This document shows, one piece after another, positions 17,501 through 24,701 of a stretch of 40,041 nucleotides of DNA; position 1 is the first letter of the stretch; every line of letters begins with the position of its first letter. Origin of the DNA: Flavobacteriales bacterium (lineage in GTDB: Bacteria; Bacteroidota; Bacteroidia; Flavobacteriales_F; PHOS-HE28); contig JADJDP010000047.1 in the NCBI GenBank assembly GCA_016702645.1, forward strand, positions 1 to 40,041. Reading direction: 5' to 3'. Below the pieces are notes generated by a model. It saw nothing but the letters and a program-made list of their open reading frames with translations. It was not told the origin of the DNA and searched no databases. The translations under genes were made by a program, and so were the position numbers.

Positions 17501-17803
17501 GTCATAGAAGGTGCTGGCGTACCAATTGGCCACGCCGGGGGTGATCTCTTCGGGCTTGGTGACGTAAGGAATGCTCTTCACCACCGGCGTTTCGCAAGCG
17601 GCGGCGAGCGTGGCGGCTCCGATGCCGAAGCCGAGGAACTTCAGGAAATCGCGTCGGCCGGTGTTCGCGCCGGCGAAGCTCGTGTCGCCCAAAACCTGGT
17701 CGATCGCCAGATCTTGTGGGAACTCCTGTGCTCGCGACCCTATCACTTCAGGGTCCTGACGCAGGTCCGCTGCGTCCATCCAGTATCGCTTCGTGCTCGA
17801 CAT
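14558..17803 (-). CDS. actB: ACIII iron-sulfur subunit ActB (molybdopterin-like domain fused to Fe-S domain)
   Basis: Periplasmic electron-transfer subunit of ACIII with 1081 residues. The N-terminus carries a twin-arginine signal, TGRRDFLKFLGFG (Arg50-Arg51), ending in LAAAC (Cys70), so it is probably Tat-exported and lipidated. Residues about 75-760 form a molybdopterin-oxidoreductase-like domain, known in ActB to lack the cofactor. The C-terminal domain has four Cys groups for Fe-S clusters: CIGCGACLTAC, CQHCNHAPCETVC, CIGTRYCANNC and CSMC...CSAAC. It links ActC to the hemes of ActA. It starts 15 nt after actA and is intact, the longest gene in the window. Confidence 0.97.
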   Translation of the reverse strand: MSSTKRYWMDAADLRQDPEVIGSRAQEFPQDLAIDQVLGDTSFAGANTGRRDFLKFLGFGIGAATLAAACETPVVKSIPYVTKPEEITPGVANWYASTFYDGQDFASILVKTREGRPIHIKGNPRFGINRNPGIDKGSINARINSSVLSLYDGARLKGIGKNNGGKLENVQWAEADKAIGSKLDELSAAGKRIVILTNTIISPSTSAAIAALKGKYATVEHVQYDTVSYAGVTGANLKSFGKRVFPNYDLTKADVIVSVGADFLSSWGSTNEYTWQYASRRNPDAAMNKHFQLEARMSIAGANADVRVPMKLSELPLAVISLHDQIAKKAGAAGVGGSNAEVDKATHAAAEALWSARGKSLVISGSNNEGVQVLVNSINSMLGNYGSTIDLDGHTYLWQGDDAAVAQLVKDMNAGSVGGLLIAGVNPAYSLPNAAEFKTGLGKVGLSVSFSGYADETASLCQWICPDNHYLESWNDFMPKVGSYALAQPTIQPLHFTRAWQQSLLKWSGSDSSYHDFIQATWQANLASHGGLLTSFDSVWYQAVHDGVYTASGMPTGVPPVFAGDVNAAAASAKQSASGAGAFELALYTTEAIGDGQHANNPWLQEMPDPLAKITWDNYVCIAPSDLLALLGSEDFKDLYLGQESPAHVLKVSVNGRELELPAVPSPGQKAGTIAIALGYGRGANGEKVGKAACTTDHNGEWKPVGQNAYPLTSIVNGTVSYDALNVTVTTTGTTYPLAITQTHLTHMDRGSIVKETSLAVYAAGDKNAYNHAHTLPVHEDVNADGVIDSRDRKPVAEFDLWAEHAVEGVGHRWGLSIDLNSCIGCGACLTACTSENNVPVVGKDEVRRSREMHWLRLDRYYSSDMTKAVAKEEGVSKIPMFSAMEVPQDAPKVFFMPVMCQHCNHAPCETVCPVAATTHSNEGLNQMAYNRCIGTRYCANNCPYKVRRFNWWNYTSSKFSEVNPAWDDLGRMVLNPDVTVRSRGVIEKCSMCVQSIQAGKLKAKKEGRPVEDGDIETACSAACGTGAIVFGDLNNKKSKVRGLADADRSYHMLEEVGVKPNVNYLVKVRNVEEEAAHHHA

Positions 17804-17818
17804 TGCTCGCGCGTGTTC

Positions 17819-19120
17819 TTAGTAGTGGCACTTGGCGCATTCAAGGCCGCCAAGCTCCCTCACAGTGATCTTGCCGTCCTCCAAGTACTCCTTCAGCTCC
17901 CGGTGGCCCAGCTTCTCGTCCTCGTTCAGTCGTGCCATGATCTCATCGTAATAGCCATTGCCCGCCATGTTCACTTCCTTCTCGGTGTGGCACTGGACAC
18001 ACCAGCCCATGGTGAGCGGGGCCCATTGTTCAGCCACGTCCATTTTCTCATCGATCGGACCATGGCATTCCTGGCATTCCAGTTTGCCCACCGCTACGTG
18101 CTGTGCGTGGCTGAAGAAGGCGTGGTCAGGCAGGTTGTGCACCTTCACCCAACGGATCGGGTTCTCCTTGCCGGTGAACTCCTTGCCGTCCCAACCAATG
18201 GCATCGTAGATCTTCTGGATCTCCGCCGTACCCTCCGGTGTCCGGCCTTCGCTAACAGCCTTGTGGCAGTTCATGCACACGTTGGTGCTGGGGATGCCCG
18301 CGTGTTTGCTTTTCTCAGCGCTGCTGTGGCAATACTGGCAGTTGATGGCCAAGTTGCCTTTGTCCGCCTTGCCCGCGTGGAGCGTATGGTCGAATTTGAT
18401 CGGTTGCTCGGGCTTGTAGTGCTCCACTTCATCACCGCCATACACACCGATGACCCAGAGGGCATCCCATGCCTTCACGTTCAGCCACACGAAAATGAAG
18501 AGGCCCACGAAGCTCATGAAGACCTTGTGCTCCCACGCCCAGCGGCGGAACCGCACGATCCGCGGCAGCTCCGGCTCGGGCTCCAAGCCATCAGCCTCCC
18601 GCACCGCGTTGTTGAGGCCGCGCTTGACGCCGGCGAGGGAAATGCCCACGACCAGGAACAACAGGGCAAGCACGACCAACCAGATCCAGTTGTTGTCGTC
18701 AACAGGCGCTTCACCGGGAACGGGTGCAGCGGGACCCTTAGGAACTGGAGGAACATAAGCCTCCACATAAGCGAAGATGGCATCGATCTCTTCGTCCGTG
18801 AGCGCCTGCGGCGTCATCAGCACGTTCTTCCACTTCGCGAAAAGCTCCTTGGCGTAAGGATTGCCGCTGTTGATGACGGCCGTGCTGTTCCGAACCCATG
18901 CGCGGATATCACCCTTGCCTTCCCAACGTGCTTGCGCACCCTTCAATGCTGGACCGGTGAAGTCCTTGTCCACCTTATGGCAACTGGCACAGTTCCCGGT
19001 AAAGAGCTTTTTGCCATCGGGCTGCGCGAAAGCGGCCGGAGCAGCGAGGAACAGGAAGAGCGCGAGGGAAAGATGGAAGAGGCCGGTGGAACGTTCTGAA
19101 ATCCTTGCTAGAAGCGGCAT
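17819..19120 (-). CDS. actA: ACIII multiheme cytochrome c ActA with an additional N-terminal monoheme domain (six hemes)
   Basis: First gene of the operon; c-type cytochrome subunit that collects electrons from the Fe-S subunit. The ATG at 19120 gives a signal peptide (...LFLFLAAPAAFAQ); an earlier ATG at 19225 adds an unlikely N-terminal stretch. Residues 34-125 form a class I cytochrome c domain with CASCH at 44-48. A Pro/Ala-rich linker and a membrane helix at about 144-165 follow, then a second hydrophobic segment at 200-216. The pentaheme domain has CQYCH (261), CMNCH (282), CQECH (349), CVQCH (374) and CAKCH (428), the last four residues from the end. The basic ActA has five hemes, so the first domain is an extra module. 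A TATTTTTG promoter element lies 42 nt upstream. Confidence 0.96.
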   Translation of the reverse strand: MPLLARISERSTGLFHLSLALFLFLAAPAAFAQPDGKKLFTGNCASCHKVDKDFTGPALKGAQARWEGKGDIRAWVRNSTAVINSGNPYAKELFAKWKNVLMTPQALTDEEIDAIFAYVEAYVPPVPKGPAAPVPGEAPVDDNNWIWLVVLALLFLVVGISLAGVKRGLNNAVREADGLEPEPELPRIVRFRRWAWEHKVFMSFVGLFIFVWLNVKAWDALWVIGVYGGDEVEHYKPEQPIKFDHTLHAGKADKGNLAINCQYCHSSAEKSKHAGIPSTNVCMNCHKAVSEGRTPEGTAEIQKIYDAIGWDGKEFTGKENPIRWVKVHNLPDHAFFSHAQHVAVGKLECQECHGPIDEKMDVAEQWAPLTMGWCVQCHTEKEVNMAGNGYYDEIMARLNEDEKLGHRELKEYLEDGKITVRELGGLECAKCHY

Positions 19121-19162
19121 TCCGAGCAGTTTTGAAGGAGCAACGGTCCTATTGACCGGCCG

Positions 19163-19170
19163 CAAAAATA
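19163..19170 (-). promoter_or_regulatory. -7 promoter element of the act-cox operon
   Basis: TATTTTTG on the minus strand, an exact match to TAnnTTTG, 42 nt before the actA start. A -33 TTG at the usual distance is not evident. It is the only exact match between actA and the divergent gene on this strand that I found. Confidence 0.45.
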
Positions 19171-19227
19171 AACGGGGAACCGATCGCGGGATGGTGGTCG
19201 GTGAAGGTTGCCATGGTGTTGTCATTA

Positions 19228-19244
19228 TTTAGAGCGGTTCTAAA
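19228..19244. promoter_or_regulatory. palindrome upstream of the act-cox operon, candidate operator
   Basis: TTTAGA-GCGGT-TCTAAA: perfect 6-bp arms around 5 nt. It lies about 57 nt upstream of the actA -7 element and 57 nt upstream of the SPOR gene's -7 element, nearly in the middle of the divergent region. Spacing and AT-rich arms suit a dimeric regulator of respiration or metal/redox state (inference). Confidence 0.4.
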
Positions 19245-19300
19245 CAGTGGCGGGTCGATCCCAACCCAATGAGGACCCCAAGCACGCGTAAGCGGCGGCA

Positions 19301-19308
19301 TACTTTTG
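19301..19308 (+). promoter_or_regulatory. -7 promoter element of the SPOR-domain gene
   Basis: TACTTTTG, an exact TAnnTTTG match, ending 14 nt before the ATG at 19323. The identical octamer precedes the MORN gene at 27063-27070. Confidence 0.5.
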
Positions 19309-19322
19309 GACCTTCAACACGC

Positions 19323-19790
19323 ATGCGTACCTCCCTGTTCTCGCTCCTTGCTGTGCTTACGCCGATCGCTTTGCATGGGCAGCGGACCGTCCCCGAAGTG
19401 CGTACGGTGGAACAGGTGGCTACTTCGTCCGCTACCGTCGCGGATACCCCAGCAACAACAGTGGGAAGTGTTCACATCGATGCCGATCCGCGCATCGAGA
19501 AGTTGATGACCAGCTACAGCGAGCACAAGCATGTGCAACGCGGCTATCGGGTACAGATCTTCCTGGGCGATCGCAAGACAGCAGAAGAAACCAAGCGCTC
19601 TTTCTTGCAGAAGAACCCCGACATCCCGGCCTACCTCAGTTGGCTCGCTCCGAATTTTCGACTGCGGGTGGGCGACCTTCACACGCGCCTGCAGGCCGAG
19701 CGCTTGCTGCGCGATATGAAAGTGGACTACCCGGGCAGCTACATCGTGCCGGACGAGATCGAGATGCCGGTGCTGCCGGACGAGCGATAG
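19323..19790 (+). CDS. secreted SPOR-domain protein
   Basis: Likely periplasmic protein that binds denuded septal peptidoglycan. The ATG at 19323 gives the signal peptide MRTSLFSLLAVLTPIALHGQ; the frame extends upstream to 19269 but that ATG lies before the promoter element. After a Ser/Thr/Val-rich linker (residues 20-50), residues about 60-140 form a SPOR-like domain: GYRVQIFLGDRKTAEETKRS, PAYLSWLAPNFRLRVGDLHT, AERLLRDMKVDYPGSYIVPDEI. The RVQIFLGDR strand, the FRLRVGDL strand and the SYIVPDEI end are typical. Total 155 residues. It is divergent from actA and has its own promoter. Small SPOR proteins of this type are common in Bacteroidota; the exact role is unknown. Confidence 0.85.
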   Translation: MRTSLFSLLAVLTPIALHGQRTVPEVRTVEQVATSSATVADTPATTVGSVHIDADPRIEKLMTSYSEHKHVQRGYRVQIFLGDRKTAEETKRSFLQKNPDIPAYLSWLAPNFRLRVGDLHTRLQAERLLRDMKVDYPGSYIVPDEIEMPVLPDER

Positions 19791-19889
19791 ATCAACATAT
19801 CAGCGTGTTCCGAACCTGCACGATAGCTGGACGCCGATCAGTCCACGTTCAACAATGCGCATCCCGATAAGAACGGCCGGATCACACTG

Positions 19890-20141
19890 GTGCTATGCGC
19901 CGTGGTGTTGCTTCTCGCAGGAGTTGAGTGGTACCGCCATGGGTTCGCAGCGTTGTTCGACGGGCCAAGACATGCAATGAACGCTCGCTCTCTTTCGTCC
20001 GCACTTTGGGCGTTCGCCGCAGCAGTGATCGGCGTATTCATGCTCATTGTGCTCGTGTTCGGCAGGAAAGTAGCCCACGAGAAGAGTGAGAACGTGCAGC
20101 CGCAAGGATCGGATCCGACACACTTCGGAACCTGGCTCTAA
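19890..20141 (+). CDS. small membrane protein, function unknown
   Basis: A frame without ATG encodes two hydrophobic segments: LVLCAVVLLLAGVEWYRHGFAALF and, after a polar loop, SALWAFAAAVIGVFMLIVLVFG, followed by a charged tail. GTG at 19890 begins inside the first helix. The frame is open back to 19827 (LDADQSTFNNAHPDKNGRIT), so the real start may be a CTG there or an ATG lost to a base error. It ends two bases before a strong terminator, which supports it as the last gene of a plus-strand unit. Codon use and length fit a two-helix membrane protein. I do not recognise a family. Confidence 0.5.
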   Translation: MLCAVVLLLAGVEWYRHGFAALFDGPRHAMNARSLSSALWAFAAAVIGVFMLIVLVFGRKVAHEKSENVQPQGSDPTHFGTWL

Positions 20142-20142
20142 T

Positions 20143-20172
20143 AAAAAGGCCCCGATCGCTCGGGGCCTTTTT
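20143..20172. terminator. bidirectional intrinsic terminator
   Basis: AAAAA-GGCCCCGA-TCGC-TCGGGGCC-TTTTT: perfect 8-bp GC-rich stem, 4-nt loop, A/T tracts on both sides that extend the stem. It lies between the convergent small membrane gene (ends 20141) and infB (ends 20190) and serves both strands. Confidence 0.93.
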
Positions 20173-20189
20173 ACTATCCATCAAAGAGG

Positions 20190-22847
20190 TCAATCGCCCA
20201 GCGTCCGCTTCACCTCCACCATCTCGAAGGCTTCGACGTTGTCACCGACCTTGATGTCGTTGAAGTTCTTGATGGAGAGTCCGCACTCGTAGCCGTGCGT
20301 CACCTCCTTCACCTCGTCCTTGAAACGCTTGAGCGTATCGAGGTCGCCGGTGTACACCACAATGCCATCGCGGATGAGGCGCACCTTGTTCTTGCGGTCG
20401 ATCTTGCCATCGAGCACGTAAGCGCCGGCAACGGTACCCACCTTGCTGATCTTGAAGGTCTCGCGCACCTCGGCGGTACCGGTGATCTTCTCCACTTCCT
20501 TCGGCGCGAGCATGCCTTCCATGGCCTGCTTGATCTCGTCGATGGCGGCGTAGATGATGGAGTAGAGACGGATGTCGATCTCCTCGTTCTCGGCCAGCTT
20601 GCGCGCACCCGGCGTGGGGCGCACCTGGAAGCCGACGATGATCGCGTTCGATGCGGTGGCGAGCAATACGTCGCTTTCGGCGATCGGACCCACCGCGCGG
20701 TGGATCACGTTCACCTTGATGCTCTCTGTGCTCAGCTTCAACAATGAATCGGTGAGCGCTTCCACGGAACCGTCCACGTCGCCCTTGACGATGAGGTTGA
20801 GTTCCTTGAAGTCGCCGATGGCGAGACGACGGCCGATCTCGTCCAGCGTGATGTGCTTGTGCGTGCGGATGCCCTGTTCACGCTGCAATTGCTGGCGGCG
20901 TGTGGCGATGGTCCGTGCATCGCGCTCGTCCTCGAAGACCTGGAAGGTGTCACCCGCATTGGGAGCTCCATCGAGACCGAGGATGGAGACCGGTGTCGAG
21001 GGTCCTGCCTCCGTGACCTGCTGCCCACGTTCGTTGAACATGTTCCGAACGCGACCGCTGTACTGGCCTGCGAGGAGGATGTCCCCTTTGCGCAGAGTTC
21101 CTGCATCCACGAGCAAGGTGGTCACGTAGCCGCGACCTTGTTCCAAGGTGCTTTCGATAACCACTCCGTGCGCGCGCTTGCCCGGATCGGCTTTCAGGTC
21201 GAGAAGTTCCGCTTCGAGCAACACCTTCTCCAGGAGCTGATCGACTCCCGCACCGGATTTGGCACTGATCTCCTGCGTTTGGTACTTGCCGCCCCACTCT
21301 TCCACGAGGATGTTCATGTGCGAGAGCTCTTCGCGGATCTTTTCCGCGTTGGCTCCTTGCTTGTCCATCTTGTTGAAGGCGAAGACCATGGGAACGCCAG
21401 CCGCCTGTGCGTGGTTGATGGCTTCGCGGGTTTGCGGCATGACGTTGTCGTCCGCCGCGATCACGATGATGGCGATGTCCGTTACCTGCGCACCGCGTGC
21501 GCGCATGGCGGTGAACGCTTCGTGACCCGGAGTATCCAGGAACGCGATGCGCTTGCCGTTGTCCAGCGTTACGCTGTAGGCACCTATGTGCTGGGTGATG
21601 CCACCGGCTTCACCGGCGATCACGTTGGCTTTGCGCACGTAGTCGAGCAAGGAGGTCTTTCCATGATCGACGTGGCCCATCACGGTGACGATCGGTGCAC
21701 GAGGTGCGATACGATCCGCATCGTCCTCCTCCACCTGCAAGGTCTCCACTTCGGCACCTACGAACTCCACCTTGAAGCCGTACTCCTCAGCGATCACCGC
21801 AAGCGTTTCCGCATCGAGGCGTTGGTTGATGCTCACCATCATGCCCAGCGCGAAGCAGGCCTTGATGATGTCGGTCACCGGCACGCTCATCATGCTCGCC
21901 AGTTCGCTCGCAGTCACGAACTCCGTGACCTTTAGCGTCATGCCAGCCAATTCCTTGGCCGCTTGTTCCTCTTCAAAACGGCGGCCGCGTTGATCGCGCT
22001 TTTCGCGACGCATCTTGGCGCCCTTGCTCTTGCCACCAGTGAGGCGGGCAAGCGTTTCGCTCACCTTGCGCTTCACCGCGTTCTCATCGAGTTCACCGGG
22101 ACGGCCTGGCGGAGCGTTACGCTGCTCCTGCTGTACGGTGCGCTCCACGTTCACCGGACCGGGCTTCACCAGTCGCTTGCGCTTTCCGCGCTCGCTGTTG
22201 TCAACACGTTCCGTCGGCTTGCGCTCCTTCTCAACGGGCAATTCGATCTTGCCCATCTGTTTCACGCCCGCGAGCTTGGCAACGTTCACACGGATGGTCT
22301 CCGGTTCGGGAGGAGCTTCCGGGACCACGGGAGCTACCGGCGCAGGTGCAGCAACCTCGGCCACGGGCTCTGGAGCAGGTTCTGGCTTGGCCGGCTTCTT
22401 CGCCGCTTTCTTCGGAGCGTCGAGGTCGATCTTGCCAACGGTCTTGGGACCAACGGCCACTTCGGCCTTGGCCTTGATCACTTCAGGGATGGGTGCCGGA
22501 GCAGGAGCCGCCGCACGCGGTGCTTCCACGGGCGGCATGTTGTGGATGATCACCTCGGCATCCTCCTTCACCACCTTGTGCTCGGGCTTGGCCGGTGTGG
22601 TGGTGAGCGAAATGGTCTCGCGTTCCTGGCGCTGCTGCACCACCTGCTGGCTCTTCGCCTTGATCTCTTTGTCCGTACCGAACTGCGCCAGCAACAGATC
22701 GTAAAGCGGCGCTTCGATCTTGGCGTTGGGGTTGCTTTCCACCTTGTGGCCCTTCTTCTCAAGGAACTCCACCACAGTGCCGAGGGCCAGGTTGAACTCC
22801 TTGGCCACTTTGCTCAATCGTATGCTCTTCTCGGTCGCTTCGCTCAT
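20190..22847 (-). CDS. infB: translation initiation factor IF-2
   Basis: GTPase that brings initiator tRNA to the ribosome and promotes subunit joining; cytosolic. The 885-residue product has an N-terminal IF2-N helix domain (IRLSKVAKEFNLALGTVVEFLEKKGHKV), then a long low-complexity linker (about residues 100-240) rich in Ala, Pro, Glu and Lys. A second N-terminal module follows (TEFVTASELASMM). The G domain starts near residue 385 with G1 GHVDHGKTS, G3 DTPGHEAF and G4 FNKMDK. Domains II-IV run to the end (ETFKISKVGTVAGAYV, ECGLSIKNFNDIKVGD). Last gene of rimP-nusA-infB; a bidirectional terminator lies just past its stop. Intact. Confidence 0.98.
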   Translation of the reverse strand: MSEATEKSIRLSKVAKEFNLALGTVVEFLEKKGHKVESNPNAKIEAPLYDLLLAQFGTDKEIKAKSQQVVQQRQERETISLTTTPAKPEHKVVKEDAEVIIHNMPPVEAPRAAAPAPAPIPEVIKAKAEVAVGPKTVGKIDLDAPKKAAKKPAKPEPAPEPVAEVAAPAPVAPVVPEAPPEPETIRVNVAKLAGVKQMGKIELPVEKERKPTERVDNSERGKRKRLVKPGPVNVERTVQQEQRNAPPGRPGELDENAVKRKVSETLARLTGGKSKGAKMRREKRDQRGRRFEEEQAAKELAGMTLKVTEFVTASELASMMSVPVTDIIKACFALGMMVSINQRLDAETLAVIAEEYGFKVEFVGAEVETLQVEEDDADRIAPRAPIVTVMGHVDHGKTSLLDYVRKANVIAGEAGGITQHIGAYSVTLDNGKRIAFLDTPGHEAFTAMRARGAQVTDIAIIVIAADDNVMPQTREAINHAQAAGVPMVFAFNKMDKQGANAEKIREELSHMNILVEEWGGKYQTQEISAKSGAGVDQLLEKVLLEAELLDLKADPGKRAHGVVIESTLEQGRGYVTTLLVDAGTLRKGDILLAGQYSGRVRNMFNERGQQVTEAGPSTPVSILGLDGAPNAGDTFQVFEDERDARTIATRRQQLQREQGIRTHKHITLDEIGRRLAIGDFKELNLIVKGDVDGSVEALTDSLLKLSTESIKVNVIHRAVGPIAESDVLLATASNAIIVGFQVRPTPGARKLAENEEIDIRLYSIIYAAIDEIKQAMEGMLAPKEVEKITGTAEVRETFKISKVGTVAGAYVLDGKIDRKNKVRLIRDGIVVYTGDLDTLKRFKDEVKEVTHGYECGLSIKNFNDIKVGDNVEAFEMVEVKRTLGD

Positions 22848-22880
22848 GCGGTGGTTTTATCGGGGCGGGGCCTTTCGTGC

Positions 22881-22900
22881 GGGCGGATGATCATCCGCCC
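22881..22900. repeat. 20-bp perfect palindrome between nusA and infB
   Basis: GGGCGGATGA-TCATCCGCCC, a perfect palindrome in the 58-nt gap between the nusA stop (22906) and the infB start (22847), followed by CTACG. Similar elements are spread between genes in many bacterial genomes as I recall; only one copy is present here. In RNA it would form a stable hairpin within the operon message and could affect the ratio of NusA to IF-2 (inference). Confidence 0.5.
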
Positions 22901-22905
22901 CTACG

Positions 22906-24145
22906 TCACGCTTCCAATTCGTTCTTCAGGATCCGCAATACTTCAGTGATGGTCTCTTCCTCCAGATCGGTGCGCTTCACCAATTCTTCGGCGGGGATGT
23001 CGATCACACTGCGCGCGGTGTCGCAACCGATCGCCTTCAGTTCGTCGATGATCCACTGATCGATCTCGTCGGCGAAATCGTCCAGGCTTACATCGTCCGT
23101 CACCTCATCGGTATCACGGTACACATCGATGTCGTAGCCCGTGAGTTTGCCAGCGAGCTTGATGTTGTGCCCACCCTTACCGATGGCGAGCGCCACCTGA
23201 TCGGGCTTCATGTACACCTCGGCGCGTTTGCGCTCGACGTCCAGCTTGATGTCGCCGACCTTGGCTGGGCTCAGCGCGCGCTGGATCAGCAGTTGGTCGT
23301 TGGCCGTGTAGTTGATCACGTCGATGTTCTCGTTGCGCAATTCGCGCACGATGCCGTGGATGCGTGATGCCCTTCATGCCCACGCAAGCGCCCACCGGAT
23401 CGATGCGGTCATCGTAGCTCTCCACAGCGACCTTTGCTCGCTCGCCCGGTTCGCGAACGATGCGCTTGATGGTGATGAGGCCATCGGCCACCTCGGGCAC
23501 TTCCTGCTCGAACAACTTCTCCAGGAACTCCGGCGCGGTGCGGCTGAGAATTACGACAGGCGTGTTGTTGCGCATCTCCACCTTCCACACCACGGCGCGC
23601 ACCGTATCGCCCTTCTTGAAGAAGTCCACCTTGATCTGCTGGTCCTTGGGCATGATGAGCTCATTGCCCTCGTCGTCCAGGATCAGCGTCTCACGCTTCC
23701 AGATCTGGTATACCTCACCGGTCATGATCTCGCCCACCTTCTCCTTGTACTTGTTGTACAGGTGGTCCTTCTCCAGTTCCATGATCCGGCCCTGGAGGTT
23801 CTGCTTGAGCGAAAGGATGTTGCGACGACCGAAGTCCTCGATCTTCACTTCCTGGCTCACTTCTTCGCCCACTTCGAAGTCGGGTTCGATCTTGCGGGCT
23901 TCGCTCAGCTCGATATCGAGGTTATCGTCCTCGCTGAAGCCATCCTCCACGATCACCCGGTTCAACCAAACTTCCAGATCGCCCTTGTCGGGGTTGATGA
24001 TGATGTCCACCTTGGCTTCTTCTCCGAAGCGCTTCTTCACGACGCCCCGGAAGACGTCCTCCATGATACCCATCATGGTGACGCGGTCGATGTTCTTGAT
24101 GTCCTTGAATTCGCCGAAGGACTCGAGGAGGTTCACTGTGGCCAT
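22906..24145 (-). CDS. nusA: transcription termination/antitermination factor NusA (one frameshift)
   Basis: RNA polymerase-associated factor acting in pausing, termination and antitermination; cytosolic. From the ATG at 24145 comes the NusA N-terminal domain (LLESFGEFKDIKNIDR...DIIINPDKGDLEVW). The S1 region follows (GEVYQIWKRETLILDDEGNELIMPKDQQ), then KH1 (RIVREPGERAKVAVES, DPVGACVGMKG). The frame then breaks: one extra base at about 23368 must be removed to continue into SRIHGIVRELRNENIDVINY and KH2 (VALAIGKGGHNIKLAGKLTG) and the acidic C-terminus. The repaired protein has about 413 residues, normal for the phylum. An essential gene with a single indel points to a sequence error. It lies 8 nt after rimP and 58 nt before infB. 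Confidence 0.93.
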
Positions 24146-24153
24146 TTGCCGAT

Positions 24154-24618
24154 CTAGTTGAACGTGATGGTTGCTTGGGTGGACTTGATCTCGGCGAGGG
24201 GGATCAATGTGATCTCCTCGTCCAGTTTGGGTAGGCGGCCCTTCACCTTGCTGGGATGCTGGATGCGGAGACCCAGGGCCGTATTGTCGTAGTTGGCTAA
24301 ACGTCCGTTGAGGGTGCGCCCGTCAGTGAGCAGCACATCCACCAGTCGGCCGATGTGCTTTTCGTATTGGCGCACCACTTTGAAGGGGCGACCCATGCCG
24401 GGGCTACTGAACTGCATTTCGAGATCATCGGCGGCTTCGCCCAGATCATCACGTACGGCGCGGTTCAGGTCCGCCAATTCCTGCAGGGTGATCGCGCGGT
24501 CGTTGTCCACCTCCACCACCAGCTTGTTGCCGGGGCGCAGGTCCACAGCCACCAAGAAGTGCGTGGTGCCCTCCAGGTGTTGTTGAACAATGTGCTTCAC
24601 GTGTTCCGCGGTGATCAT
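24154..24618 (-). CDS. rimP: ribosome maturation factor RimP
   Basis: Needed for maturation of the 30S subunit; cytosolic. The 154-residue product has the RimP N-terminal domain (FLVAVDLRPGNKLVVEVDNDRAITLQELADLNRAVRDDL) with the typical LEMQFSSPGMGRPFKVVRQYEKHIGRLVDVLLTDGR segment around residues 87-125, and an SH3-like C-terminus (EEITLIPLAEIKSTQATITF). It is the first gene of the rimP-nusA-infB operon, 8 nt before nusA. A promoter at 24694-24701 and a terminator-like hairpin at 24647-24670 lie in front of it, so the operon may be attenuated. Confidence 0.95.
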   Translation of the reverse strand: MITAEHVKHIVQQHLEGTTHFLVAVDLRPGNKLVVEVDNDRAITLQELADLNRAVRDDLGEAADDLEMQFSSPGMGRPFKVVRQYEKHIGRLVDVLLTDGRTLNGRLANYDNTALGLRIQHPSKVKGRLPKLDEEITLIPLAEIKSTQATITFN

Positions 24619-24646
24619 AACCTACTTGCCCTCAACGGTATGGAAC

Positions 24647-24670
24647 AAAAAAGAGGGGCGGTCCCCTCTT
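24647..24670 (-). terminator. terminator-like hairpin (possible attenuator) in the rimP leader
   Basis: On the minus strand AAGAGGGG-ACCG-CCCCTCTT forms an 8-bp perfect stem, and the T-run at its 3' side continues to six T (24652-24647). It lies between the TACATTTG promoter element (24701-24694) and the rimP ATG (24618). As an intrinsic terminator inside the leader it would regulate rimP-nusA-infB; otherwise it would end an upstream minus-strand transcript, but no gene is seen there. Confidence 0.7.
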
Positions 24671-24693
24671 CCTCTTCCGCCGTCTATCGCGGG

Positions 24694-24701
24694 CAAATGT
24701 A
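24694..24701 (-). promoter_or_regulatory. -7 promoter element of rimP-nusA-infB
   Basis: TACATTTG on the minus strand, exact match to TAnnTTTG, 75 nt before the rimP ATG. Transcription would start near 24687 and run through the 24647-24670 hairpin. A TTG lies upstream but closer than the usual -33 spacing. Confidence 0.6.

Noticed and set aside
12003..19099. Long plus-strand open frames opposite the act operon
   Set aside because: Antisense shadows of actA-actE; no signal peptides or domains, and the minus-strand genes are unambiguous.
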